From: Paulownia fortunei
Taxonomy: Eukaryota; Streptophyta; Magnoliopsida; Lamiales; Paulowniaceae
DNA length: 64,000 bases
Reading direction: 5' to 3'
NCBI GenBank assembly: GCA_019321725.1
Contig: CM033108.1
Span: 7,148,060 to 7,212,059 of the forward strand
Numbering within the stretch: position 1 is the stretch's first letter; each line of letters opens with the position of its first letter. The translations under genes and the position numbers were made by a program. The notes below the pieces were generated by a model. That model worked only from the letters and a program-made list of their open reading frames with translations, had not been told where the DNA came from and ran no database searches. Positions 22,114 to 33,835 of the stretch are shown here, piece after piece.

Positions 22114-24190
22114 TATCACAACCTCCCAACAATATGTGTAAATATATATATAAACAACCTGTGCAACATAATTTGTGCATGTATACATGTGTATAACATT
22201 TTTTTTTACTCAGTTCAACAAAAATATTGATAAAAGTAGAGTGCTTTCACATCCTCTCACACTGTATATACATATGTAGTTATTAAATATTATCCAAGTC
22301 TATCAAACCATCACAAACCTAAACTTTCTATTACAAAGGAGTTTTGAAAGTGATATACAGGATAAAGTCACTAATACAATACAACAACTGTAAAATCACA
22401 AATACAGCCCACAAAATAGCCCAATAGGTCGTCATCCAAGTACATTGATTTTTGAAAGTCTGTAGGAGCTCCACTGCCAGCCAGTAAACCAGAGGTCTCA
22501 AGTCTCACCATATTCACCTACAATGCATGAACTACATGAGCTAACGCTCAATAAGTAAAAATCATGCATGACAAAAGTATGATATAAAATATCATGCAAC
22601 TCAACTCTAAGATATGATGCTATAAATATGTCAAATTGAGTACTCATGAATCAAAGAGTTTTCATTAAAAATCACCTCATTTATTTGGCCCTTGGCCCAC
22701 CTACTATGCACCGGATAGAGCTCTGAACAATATCAATAATTACATGGCCATAAACAAATGACTCAATCTAAGGGCCATCTCTTGGGATCACCAAAGGTCC
22801 ACCCCCTATCTTCTCCTGTGATCCTCCAGAAGTCTTCCCACTGGCAAAGTCAATAAGTGTATAGTCAAGTGGTCTACCTTCTCGTGATCACCAAAGGCAC
22901 ACCCCTTGTCAATCCCTATGATCTTCCGAGAAATAACACTCGCGGTACCCCAAAATATCATATAAGTACGCCTCGCATGCCTCGGTACACTCGTAGTGGC
23001 CAACCAAAATATTTTCTTTTTGAAAACCATGTCTCAAATCATATCGTGCATGCAAAAACCTTCACTATACTCATATGTTATGCATGCACATGTAAATGCT
23101 CATAAATGATATGTTCAATATGAAATACAAGTCATCTTGCTCTCAATATGTTTCAAGAATCATAAGACTCTCAATTAAATTTAATATCATCAACACATTA
23201 GGTATAAATGCTTCAAGACATACCATGTTCATGCATTGTAGTTGCGAATGGATCTTTACTTACCTTTCACTTAGTTGGTGGTTTAGTCTAGATTTGTTTA
23301 TTGTTCCTATCCAATCTTAGATGTAAAATATCCTGTAATATTACCCAACATCAAACGTCATTCCTAATTTAGCAAGTTGAAAGAATAAAATATCATACTA
23401 AGATCTTAAATACCAAGCTATCTAGGTATTTCACAAATTAGAACCCAATTTAGTCCCTCAAATGCCTTAATTTCTCATCCTAGATACATGTAAACATCAT
23501 ATAATTGAATAAATATAACTCTAATATCATGTACCTAATTGTTACCACTCAATAGCAACATGTTTAGGTTGAAATATGCTAAGTTATAAAATGGGGCAGA
23601 TTCATATTTTCATATTTTCTTGCAGTCCAATTTAGTTGCATGATAATTTTAACATACCTAAGCATATCCAATTACTCCCAAATTTTTACCACACTTAGAT
23701 AACATGTATATTAATGTAACCATATCATAGAATTTCTAAAAATCATGGATATAGCTTCCCAAGTTCAGCTCGCTTCACGACATACTGAAACAGATTGTTT
23801 TCCTACCGTGATAATTTTGCACACTTCATGACATTAATGGTTTTGGCACCCTTAAATATATCTAATCACTCCAAATTTTTTCTCATACTTAGATAACATA
23901 TATAAGGAGACAACCAGGTCAAAGTAACTACCAAAACTACTGAATTTATTAATGTAAAAACCAGCACCATTCACATAGGACAGAATCTAAATTTCAAATA
24001 AGACAGTTTTGATCACCTCTTTAATTATCACACTATATTACAATTTATAAACTTTCCAAACTTACATACATCACCTAGACTATATATAAACACATATATG
24101 GTAAAATACACAGGTTTTAATCAAGTTATTATACCTATATAAAGCATAAATATAAAAAATCAGCAAGTATATAGTTTCTGTCCCTAATGA
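22114..24190 (-). mobile_element. LTR family G copy 3, truncated
   Basis: Same orientation as copy 2. It starts TATCACAACCTCCCAAC and shares CATGAGCTAACGCTCAATAAG, the GTGATCACCAAAGGCACACC block, ATGGATATAGCTTCCCAAGT and AGTATATAGTTTCTG-like sequence. Homology fades near 24190, about 1 kb before the expected end, and no matching target duplication is seen. Confidence 0.75.
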
Positions 24191-24647
24191 TTTATATTGT
24201 GATTTTGCAACTAAAAATCCTTTTTTTGTGAATTATAAGAGTAATCAATATCAATTATTCAGTCAATGGAACAAAAAGTGGCTATCCTTGTCTGAGTATA
24301 ATAAAGGGCACTATCACATCTAGAAACACAATATCTTGAGCATTTCCTAACCAAGGAAAAAAGTGGAGCGCTAATTCTCTGATTCATACGAGAAGTTTTC
24401 AATTACGTCATGACTTTGTAAGCAAAGTGACGAAATATTTTACCTAATGATGAAGGTAGATTTCTGATGTTAAATCAATTATTTCTTAGACTGATATTCA
24501 ACTATGAACAAAATGCTACCTTCTTCACAACAGGGAGCAATGCTGAAAAATTCAACTTACCATAATTAGAGAAACCAACTAAATTCAATTTATATTTTTC
24601 ACAAATAATGCCAACAAATAATAATTAAGTCATGTACTTAACAGAGT
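24191..24647. other. No gene seen
   Basis: AT-rich spacer between the truncated LTR and the compound repeat E1. No feature recognised. Confidence 0.5.
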
Positions 24648-24706
24648 TCATTGTACCCAACTATAAATCAGTTCAAATATCCTTATACAACCAATGTACG
24701 ATATCA
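24648..24706 (-). mobile_element. TRIM LTR remnant at the left edge of E1
   Basis: GAGTTCATTGTACCCAACTA, AATATCCTTATACAACCAAT and GATATCACA correspond to the last 60 bp of the TRIM LTR. The same junction (TRIM end then the palindrome arm) occurs at 35748/35749, so TRIM and palindrome were adjacent before duplication. Confidence 0.7.
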
Positions 24707-27201
24707 CATATATATTGATTTACTTTATAGGTTGTTGACTTTGAGGGCAAGGAACCTTTCAGTAGCATCAGTTGTTTTTTTATATATGTTTCTTGCTTTT
24801 GTTTTGTGATTTTTCACCTTGATGCCTCAAATTAAATTTTTGGTCTCCTGATTTTCTTGAGGTTTGAATTCGACTATTTCCTTATATGCAATACTTTGAA
24901 ATTTAATACATTGTGCTTGATCCCTAAATCTCTCTCTCTATGAGTCTCTTTATATATTTATCATAGATTGAGTGACCTACCCATTTATAATGTAAAAATT
25001 TATGTGCATTTACATTTGGTTTCTTTCTGCGTATACAATTTTTAGCATCTCTAAATTCTTTTAAGTATACACACACACCCTCATCTAATTATTCGTTACG
25101 TTTTTCACCTTATTTGATGAGTGTAAAAGAAAAGTACTATAGCAATTTGAATTCGATGGTAGTGTTTTCACAATTCTGACCAGGACATGCATTGATTTTA
25201 TTTCCTTTTTGAATTATTTTTTATCATTTGGTAAGTAATAAACTTTCATTTGATATAATTCCCTTTTTGTAATAATTTTTAAATTTTTGCATTCTTAGTC
25301 TTAACTCACTTTGTTCAACCATCAATACATTGAAGCTTCCTTCAACATCGTTGTTGTTCTCATCTATAAGCGCATTTACTTTCCTATTCTTAATTCCACT
25401 AGATCATTTTGGTATGTAATGTGAAAAGGCCAAAGTTTAAATTTATCATATTTTAATTTTGAATTTTGTTCCCACATACATTCACCTCATTTCTTGGGGG
25501 TCTATTTGTATTCTTCATTATATTTTCTTACTAATAATGCTCAAAAGGGCAAATGAAAAAAAAAATAGATGCTTGTTGCAATGAAAACAAACATATTCTT
25601 CTTTTATAATTTTTTTCTATTTACATCCTAATTAAATGCTTTGAGGGTGGGTTGTAAATAATAGTTAAGGATTTTTATAAAAATTTATTATGTCTTAATT
25701 TCAAATTCTTTTCCCACATACTTTCACTTCATTTCTTGGGGATCTAATATATTTCCTATAATGTAAAAAATCTAGTTATATTCTATTTTTATCTTCATTT
25801 TCTTTTATTTTCATTTCTTTTTTTATGTCATAAGTTATATCCTATTTAAATTGTTTTGATGGTTGTTGTACCTCATCGATAAGGTTAAGATGCTAAAGAC
25901 TAGAGAAATTTTAATATACTTCTTCACTACAAGTAGAATACTTAGGTGGAATTTTTATAGATGAGTGGCAGCTTCTAACTTCTTTGCTTTGCTCTAATAC
26001 CCTATTAAATGTTACCTCATCCAAAAGCTTAAGATTATACAGTAGGGAGAATTTTCATCTTTTTAATGACTTGAACAATAGTTGAATTGTTAGATTAGTA
26101 GCAATTCAAGGGTAAACCTTTTACCCGTCTCTCTTATTTTGTTCAGCGAGGCTACATTTCTACTATTCTATTTACATATGAGGGGGTAAAATGGGTAAAA
26201 TTTTAATTTTGGAGTCAACAAAAGTTAATTTTTTTTAGGAAAGAATTTGAGGATTTCAACAATGATGGTTTATGCAAGATTATTGAATGAATATAGAATT
26301 CTGATCGAGGTTTCTCATTAGCAATAAAAAGGATAGTAGTAAAGGATTTCTGAGAAAAAGCCCACATATTTACTGGAGAAGAAGGTGGTTTTGTTGTTAG
26401 TGGGCCAGTCAAGAATCTAGGAAACAATCTAAAATAGAAATGCCTAACTTGTTCAAGAATAACTCAAGAGCTTAAGAATACTCTGTGGATGAAATAGGTG
26501 GTGGCACAGGTGGATTAGTAGAATCAAAACTATGTCAATTCTACGATAATGATCTATTAGTTTTAGTTTTTATGCAAAAGAAGACTTCTAGATTTACCAA
26601 TGAATGTTCCACTCAGAACAATAAATGTGTAAGGAAGTGCATGAGCCCAAGATAAGTCCAACGCAATCCTGGAAAAGAAAGTGGTCTACCATTAGCCCTA
26701 GAATAATTTTATCATGGTTAATTCATTTTTGAGTTGTTTCCCTGAATAAAGTGATGCAATTCTGGAGTCTGAAAGATAATGTTGTGCTGAAAGAAGGATT
26801 AGTCACTAGAGATGGATTGGTATGCATCTATTGTAATGAGATGCTTTCTATCTCTGAGTTCGAGAGTCATGCTAGTATCAAATCAAAATGATCGAGCATG
26901 AATCTTGTCATGGAATCTGGGAAGCCACTAGCCTTATGCCAGCTTGAGGCCTGGTCAGTAGAGTACAAGGCTAGAAAAGCCCCCCTTGAAACTAGTGAGG
27001 CTGATGATCATTGTAGGCTCTGGGTCTTGAAGAAGAGTTGGTGTTGTGTGATAATTGTCCAACTACATTTCATCAAGCATGCTTGTTTGAATAGGCTTGA
27101 TTTTGCTTTATTCCCTGATCTTAGTCTAGTGTCTTTCTTCTAATTGTTACCTTGTTTGACATGGGAAATTTGTCTTCTTTGCATACTTGATTAAGTTATC
27201 T
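24707..27201 (+). repeat. E1 palindrome, left arm
   Basis: 2.5 kb arm whose reverse complement forms 27223-29752. Outer ends pair (TTTATAGGTTGTTGACTTTG, GGCAAGGAACC, against CAAAATCAACAACCTATAAA and GGCTCCTTGCC). Inner ends pair too (CATACTTGATTAAGTTATCT against AGATAAGTTAATCAAGTATG). The arms differ by many substitutions and small indels, so the structure is old and not an assembly mirror. The inner 950 bp derives from an IDM1-like gene. The outer 1.5 kb is AT-rich and non-coding. Confidence 0.9.
26235..27143 (+). pseudogene. IDM1-like PHD-finger gene fragment, E1 left arm
   Basis: Broken frames encode pieces of a plant PHD-finger protein of the IDM1 type. In order they are EFEDFNNDGLC (26236 on), CQFYDNDLLVLVFM with a basic RFTNECS segment, VMQFWSLKDN, and a Jas/TIFY-like block with CIYCNEMLSISEFESH, MESGKPLALCQLEAW and KARKAPLE. 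The PHD-finger start is 27029-27085, in a +1-shifted frame, reading LVLCDNCPTTFHQACL. IDM1-type proteins are nuclear histone acetyltransferases that oppose DNA methylation. The acetyltransferase domain is absent here. In-frame stops and frameshifts make it a pseudogene fragment. Confidence 0.7.
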
Positions 27202-27222
27202 TTTTTTTAGCACCATTCCATT
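27202..27222. other. Spacer at the centre of the E1 palindrome
   Basis: Only 21 bp of unpaired sequence separate two arms of about 2.5 kb. Such a tight centre would allow cruciform DNA, or a hairpin transcript with a very short loop. Confidence 0.8.
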
Positions 27223-29752
27223 AGATAAGTTAATCAAGTATGGAAAGAAGATAGATTGCCCATGTTAAATTGTAATACAAGGTAATAATTAGAAGAAAGA
27301 CACTAGACTGAGATCAACGAAGAAAGCAAAATCAAACCTATTCAAACAAGCATGCTTGATGAAATATAGCTTGAAAATTATCACACAACACCAACTCATC
27401 TTCAAGACTACAGAGCCCACAAAAATCATCACCCTCATCAACCTCACAAGTTTCAAGGGGGCTTTTCTAGCCTTGTACTTTGTTGACCAGGCCTCAAGCT
27501 GACATAAGGCTAGTGGCTTCCTAGATTCCATGATAAGATTCATGCCAAACCATTTCGATTTGAAACCAGCATAGCTCTCGAACTCAGAGATAAAAAGCAT
27601 CTCATTACAACAGATACATACCAATCCATCTCTAGTGACTAAACCCTCTTTAAGGACACCATCATCTTTCAGACTCCATAATTAGATCACTTTATTCAAG
27701 GAAACAACCTCTCAATTAATTAACTATGATAAAAATATTCTAAGGCCAGTGGTAGACCAATTTATTTTTCGTGATTGTCGGTCGGACATGTATTTAAGCT
27801 CCCTACTTGTAACTTGGAATTGCCTTTTGGACTCATGCTCTTCTTTACACGTTCACTTTTCTTAGTGGAACATTCATTGGTATATCCGAAAGTCTTATTT
27901 TTCATAAAAACTAAAACCAGAAAATCATTGTCGTAGAATTGACATAGTTCTAATTCAATTGATCCACTTGTGCCGCCACCCCTTTCATCCATAGAGTATT
28001 CTTCAGCTCTTGAGTTATTCTTAAACGAGGTAGGCACTTCTATTTTAGATAGTTTCTTAGATTCTTGATTAGGCCCACTAACACAAAACCACTTTCTTCT
28101 TCAGTAAATATGTGGATTTTTTCTCAGAAATCCTTTGCTACTATCCCTTCTATTCCTAATGAGAAACCTCGATTAGAATCCTATTTCATTCAATAATCCT
28201 GCATAAACCATCATTGTTGAAATCCTCAAATTCTTTGCTTGAAACAATTTAACTTTTGTTGACTCCCAAATTAAATTGTCTCCCATTTTACCCCCTCATA
28301 TGTAAATAGAAGAATAGAAATGCAGCCTCACTGAAAAAACAAGAGGGATGGGTAAAAGGTTCACCTTTGAGTTGTCACCAAACTAATAGTTAAAATGTTG
28401 TTTAAGTCATTAAAAAGATGAATATTATCCCCACCGTAAAATATTAAGCTTTTGGATGTGATAATTGTTTAATAGGGTATTAGAGCAAAGCAAAGGTTTT
28501 AGGAACTATCACTCATCTATGAAAATTCTACCTGAGTATTCGGCCTGTAGTGAAGAAGTTTATTAAAATTTGTCAAGTCTTTAGCTTCTTAACCTTTTCG
28601 ATGAAGTGCAACAACCATCAAAATCATTTAAGTAGGATATAACTTATGAAATAAAAAGAAAAGAAAAGAAAATGAAGATAAAAGCATAGTATATCTAGAT
28701 TTTTTTACATTATAGGAAATATATTAGATCCCTAAGAAATAAAGTGAAAGCATGTGAGAAAAGAATTTGAAATTAAGATATAATAAATTCTTTAAAAAAA
28801 TCCTTAATTATTATTTACAACCCACCCTCAAACCACTTAAATAGGATGTAAATAGAAAAAATTATAAAAGTAGAATATGTTTGTTTTTATTGCAGCAAAC
28901 ATCTAAAATTTATTTTCATTTGCACTTTAAGCATTATTAGTGAGAATATATAATGAAGAATGCAAATAGACCCCCAAAAAATGAGGTGAAAGTTTGTGGG
29001 AACAAAATTTAAAATTAAGATACGATAAATTTACAATTTAGCCTTTTCACACTACTTACCAAGAGGGTCAGTGGAATGAAGATCAGGAAAGAAAATGCAC
29101 TTATGGATGAGAACGATAGCAATGTTGGAGGAAGCTATGATGTATTGATGGTTGTACGAAGTGAGTTAAGACTAAGAATGCCAGAATTTAAAAATAATAT
29201 AAAAAGGAAATATATCAAATGCAAGTTTATTACTTACCAAATGATAAAAAATAATTCAAAAAGGAAATAATATTAATGCATATCCTAATTAGAATTGTGA
29301 AAACACTACCATCAAATTCAAGTCAGTGCTTTCCTTCTTACACTCATCAAATAAGGGGGAAAACATAATGAACAATCATAGGGTGTTTTTTTATACTTAT
29401 AGAATTTAAAGATGCTAAAAATGTATATGTAGAAAAAAGAAAAAAAATGTAAATGCACATAAATCTGTAGATTATAAATGGGCAAGTCACTCAATCTATG
29501 ACAAATATATAAAGAGACACAGAGAGAAAGAGAGATTTAGGGGTCAAGCACAATGTATTAAATCTCAAAGTTTTGCAAACATAGTTGAATTCATCCCTCA
29601 AGAAAATAAGCAAACTAAAATTTAATTCAAGGCATCAAGTTGAACAAATCACAAAATGAAAGCAAGAAACATACATAAAAAAAAAACATTAATGCTACCG
29701 AAGGCTCCTTGCCCTCAAAATCAACAACCTATAAAGCAAATCAATATATCAA
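27223..29752 (-). repeat. E1 palindrome, right arm
   Basis: Inverted partner of 24707-27201, pairing end to end. It ends at CAATATATC, the mirror of the GATATATTGA-like start of the left arm. AT-rich outer parts carry short direct landmarks also found in E2 and in the fragments at 54.2 and 62.7 kb. Confidence 0.9.
27285..28225 (-). pseudogene. IDM1-like PHD-finger gene fragment, E1 right arm
   Basis: Minus-strand mirror of the fragment in the left arm. The frame at 28037-27762 encodes CQFYDNDFLVLVFM and TNECSTKKSERVKK. The frame at 27624-27289 encodes CICCNEMLFISEFESYAGFK, SRKPLALCQLEAW and KARKAPLK, then loses frame at the PHD finger. Differences from the left-arm copy (CICCNEM against CIYCNEM) show independent decay. 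Confidence 0.7.
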
Positions 29753-29854
29753 CAACATAATGAAAAAGCAATGTTGAATTTCTAAGTGTATTAAAAAGAA
29801 AAAAAACTAAGCAATAATATAATTTTACCTTTATATTAAAAAGGGAAATTTTAA

Positions 29855-30125
29855 TTGATTAGAAGAAGAGAGGAGCATTGTGCAACAGAGGTGAGGGTGT
29901 GCTGTAAAGAAAGAGAGAAGAGAGGAATTACAAAAGAGAGAAAAGAGAGTGAGGGTGTGCTGTAAAAAAGAGAGAAAGGAAAGGAGAAAGAGAGAATAGG
30001 AAAGAAGATAGAAGAGAAGGGTGAGGGTGTGCTGTAAAAAAAGAGAGAATAGGGAAATTATAGAAAGATAGAAGAGAGGGGTGAGGGTGCGCTGTAAAAA
30101 AGAGTGAAGAGGCGTGGAGCTTAAG
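29855..30125. repeat. Purine-rich minisatellite (E1)
   Basis: About five imperfect units of GTGAGGGTGTGCTGTAAA followed by AAGAGAGAAGAGAGG, with period near 50-60 bp. The strand is almost all purine. The 112-aa minus frame across it (Leu/Phe/Ser-rich, repeated LQHTLTL) is a by-product of the repeat. Confidence 0.85.
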
Positions 30126-30169
30126 AGGGTTAAGGATGATTTATATAGCAAAAACCTAAACCTACTCAA

Positions 30170-30515
30170 TCATCAGAATTAATGCAATAATCGCAAACCT
30201 CAATAGCGACTATTACTCAATCAGTCACCTTTTTCAAGTTTCTATGCAATCGGCGTTAACACTAACAGAATTAATACAATAGTCGCAATTGGGGTGGGCA
30301 ACTATTACTAGCTTTTTTTATTTTTCCGTTCAATCAACACTGACATGCGGAATAAATGCAATAGTCGCAACTGGGGTGGGCAACTATTGCTGGATTTTTA
30401 ATTTTCCGTGTAGTCAACACTAATACTAATGGAATTAAAGTAATAGTTCCAACTATTGGGGTGACTATTGCTCAGCCATAAGCCCTAGTTGCGACTTTGT
30501 TATTAGTCACCTCTC
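30170..30515. repeat. Array of small hairpins with AATAGTCGC/GCGACTATT (E1)
   Basis: Three to four diverged units of about 85-90 bp contain AATAGTCGCAACTGGGGTGG followed by GC(G/A)ACTATT. Each can fold into a 9-bp stem with a loop of about 11 nt, with mismatches in several units. It ends with GTTGCGACTTTGTTATTAGT. Repeated short hairpins resemble subterminal transposase-binding arrays of plant DNA transposons, but no CACTA terminus was found. Confidence 0.65.
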
Positions 30516-31746
30516 GCATGTGAGTCTTCGCATATATAATTAACCCCAATATTCACGGTGTATTGCTAATTAATATTTAAAATAATAATATTTTATTTAA
30601 AAAAAGCCCATTTCATTAAAATATGTATGTACTTAGGAACTTTTTTCAATATAATAGGTACACTTCTAAGTATAAACAAAATATGCAAAAAAGAAAAAAG
30701 ACAGAAAATTACAAAGTACTTGGATTGAGATAAAAAATTACATGTTGAATTAAAAAGATTTTTTAATTCAATCTTAATTTTTTTCAAATTTCATAAATAC
30801 TTGTTGATACCATCAAAATAAAACATCATCAAATGACATATGATAATTTTTTCCTCATAATGGTGTTTGTTATAGAAGTAAGAAATAAGAATTATGTATA
30901 TAACTTGAATTGTCCAATGATTCTTACAATTTTAATTGGATCCAAATATTGTACAGTTCAAGAATTCGAATATCCAATGCATATAATATATATATATATA
31001 TCAATTGTGATATTACTATAAGAAAGAAATAATATTATTATAATTCATTTGTTATGAAATTTCATCATAAATAATTCATTGATAAGAAAGAAGCAATATA
31101 AGGTAGGTTACGCCAAAAAGAAAAAAGAAAAAACACACACACGGTAGAAAATCAAATCACAAAAACAATAATAATTCATTTCTAAAAAGGAAATGTATAA
31201 GATTGTTTAAATTTATGAGATATGGATTGAGTCAAACTCAGTAAGGTTGAAATTGATATTTTATAATCAAATTCAGTTTTAAAATCCAATTCTTAATGGG
31301 ATTAGAATCTGGCAATGGTACACTTGTAAAAAAGTCAAGACACGAATACAAAATTAGATTATTGATCGGTCGCATGCTATCTTGAATTCAATCCTATTAA
31401 GATTTAATTTTAATGACCAACTAGAAATGTTTGAATATACATCTATTCAAATCCAATCTGACATGGTTTATTACAATGGGATCTGGATAGTGGATTATAT
31501 CAATAAATTTAACAAGATTTGTTTAATATTTGTATATGTAATGAGTTTAGTGAACTATGACACTAATTCTTTTATTTTCTTACTAATATGTAAAATTTAT
31601 CTTAGAAAATATATTAACACATAGATTATCATTGTTAATGAATCTGTTTATAATATTTTTAAATTCAATAATCTAATTGAAAAATAATTTTCTATATATA
31701 TTTTTTTAAGATCCATATGTGTAACTGGATCCAATTGAAATATTAA

Positions 31747-32437
31747 GGATGTGTTTGTTTTGCTTGTTCACATATTCAACTTTCTTGCTTGCAATTCTCA
31801 ATTTAGTGAGGCACTTGAATATCATTTAGAAACTGAAGGAAGACCTTTAAGACAATTTTGAGAAAACTAAAATTGTCGTTCTTTTATGGAGAGACAACTT
31901 CTATGTGCATCATTGTCTAACTCACTACTTATTAGTGTTAAAAATTGTGCACTAGATTATTTTTGACATTAGATGATTGAATTGAATTTGGGCTCAAGGT
32001 GTACAATAAATCTCAAGTACAACTGAATTTGAGATTTGGGCTGAAGGTGTACAATTGAATTTGAGATAAAATGCGTACACTAACTGTTTGATTTTATTTT
32101 CATGCTTTTATTGCTTTCAGGATTGAAAATATTTTCACTAGGTTTTTATATAAAAATAAAAATATATTTGAATTAGTTATATTTCTATATTTACTACGTA
32201 TGTTTAGAAAAGAAAATGCATTTATTTTTTGGTGTTTTTCACATGAAAAGATGTAAAATATTAGTAGATTTGAAAATAAATTTTATGGGTATATGAAAAA
32301 ATATGAAACGTTAGTATGTTCAAAATCAAAATTTAAAAATAAAATAAATTTTACTTCTGATAAAAATTGATAAAACAATATTTTCAGAATTTTAAATAAT
32401 AGTAAAGATACCATTTGCAAATGAAAACAAACGGGCC
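31747..32437. mobile_element. Candidate PIF/Harbinger-like MITE in H (E1 copy)
   Basis: Left end GGATGTGTTTGTTTTGCTTG. Reverse complement of the right end GGCCCGTTTGTTTTCATTTG. Flanks are TAA and TCA, an imperfect 3-bp duplication. It is at the same place in E2 (42630-43309), so it predates the duplication. Confidence 0.5.
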
Positions 32438-33044
32438 TCAAGCACCATTTTTGTTCCCTAAGCCAAATATTTAATTCTGAATCGTCCAAATGTCCATCAT
32501 ATAAAATAAATAAGGTTCAAAGTCATTATTTAAAAACCATGGGTCATCTCCCTTAAGGTTTACATTTTTGTACCTCCCCTCTCATACTATCAAATCAAAA
32601 AATTTAAAGAACAAAAATTGACAAAAATTGTATTGAATGATCAAACCCTGGCCTAATATATATGAAAACATTCCATCATTTTGAAAAAGATAATGGAAAG
32701 TTACTTTTGAAATACATATATAAAAAATGAGAAATTCAAATTCAAACTTTGAACTGTCTCTAAGTGTATATAAAATATCTTAATTTAATACATGATAAAA
32801 TATTATATAGTTTAAAAAAGAAATGAGGAACAATATTTTAATTTAAGGCCATCTTCAACAATATAAATAATATTGATTAATTTGTATGAGAATTATAATT
32901 TAAAAATTAATGTTTTTTAAATGAATTATTATAAAAAAATGAGATTAAATCAAATTTTATCATCTTCAATTACTAGAAAAAAAATACTATTTTTAATAAG
33001 AGAAAACAATGCATATTAATTGAAAAAACTTAGATTGAAATCCG

Positions 33045-33053
33045 ATTTTAAAC
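33045..33053. other. Unoccupied MULE1 target site
   Basis: Single ATTTTAAAC in E1 at the position where E2 has ATTTTAAAC on both sides of MULE1 (44344-44352 and 46986-46994). It is the empty counterpart of the insertion site. Confidence 0.85.
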
Positions 33054-33150
33054 ACAAGTAAAAGATCACTATTAAAATTTAATCCATGTTTACTAAAACG
33101 AAGAGTATAAAACTTAATTGTGTATAAAATAAATATATATTTTTGAAAAC

Positions 33151-33760
33151 GTAATAAATTTGTCCACACATATATTATGAATGCAAATATGCAATATGAA
33201 CAATAAAATATTAGCCCCATATAGGCGACATTGATATTTGGTGCATCATGTTGAGATAATTTTAACCCATGGTGGTAAAACAAAAAATATCTCTCTAAAA
33301 TTGATATACATGGCCTCCCAAAAATAGCCTAGTAAATACATGTCTTGAAAATAATAAAAAATTACATTGGTTCAAAGTCTACTACATCAATCTAGACAAA
33401 AATAAAAAATAGGAATATCGAATTACCACCATCGCCATAAATTATCTCCCATAAAAATATGAGATAATATAAAACAATAAACATTCAATTAACATGAGCA
33501 CCCAAATGTCAGTGTCTATTCATTCACAATATATAATAATTCATAGCGCATCAAATAAATTTAAATTGTATCATAATTATATAAAAAAATATAATTAATA
33601 AAGCATGTAACTCATATTGGATATATTAATCATATAAAAAATAATTTTGCATGCATCCTAACGCAAAAAAAAAAATTCATGCACCCTATGTACAAAAAAA
33701 TATTTTTACATGCATACCACAAAAACTATTATATAGATTTTGCAGTCAACTATGTCATAA
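33151..33760. other. No gene seen
   Basis: AT-rich, past the end of the E1/E2 homology. The 136-aa frame beginning at 33651 runs into the SINE-like and GC-rich stretch and has no domain. Confidence 0.5.
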
Positions 33761-33764
33761 AAGA

Positions 33765-33835
33765 GTGCAGTGGTCTAGTAATAGTTCACTATCTCAACAA
33801 CAATCAGCAACCCAAGTTCAAATCCATGTTGGTAC
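33765..33835 (+). mobile_element. tRNA-derived SINE-like fragment
   Basis: GTGGTCTAGTAATAG-like sequence at 33770-33784 resembles an RNA polymerase III A box. GTTCAAATCC at 33816-33825 fits a B box. The spacing of about 35 nt is normal for tRNA-related SINEs. Ends and target duplications are not clear, so it is a fragment. Confidence 0.5.

Larger units (their letters stand above)
30516..33150. repeat. Repeat H, non-coding tail of E1
   Basis: Collinear with 41346-43855 plus 44263-44352 and 46995-47097. No domain is encoded: the frames of 60-96 aa at 30593-33283 are AT-rich and poor in motifs. It includes the MITE-like element at 31747-32437 and the single-copy MULE target ATTTTAAAC at 33045-33053. 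Fragments recur at 5211 and 14113. Confidence 0.75.

Noticed and set aside
25925..25940. CACTA transposon end (TTCACTACAAGTAG)
   Set aside because: The matching positions in other copies read CACTATAGAC and CACTGCAGGC, the site is inside the arm, and no inverted partner end was found.
24707..29752. Palindrome as an assembly or cloning artefact
   Set aside because: The arms differ by many substitutions and indels and the structure recurs in E1 and E2 with different centres. A mirrored-assembly error would give identical arms.
24707..29752. MicroRNA gene
   Set aside because: The stem is about 2.5 kb, far longer than a microRNA precursor. A hairpin-siRNA locus is the better hypothesis.
29831..30169. 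112-aa Leu/Phe/Ser-rich minus-strand protein
   Set aside because: A by-product of the purine-rich minisatellite; low complexity with repeated LQHTLTL words.
30170..30515. CRISPR-like array
   Set aside because: Units are diverged and contiguous without unique spacers, and the sequence is plant nuclear DNA.
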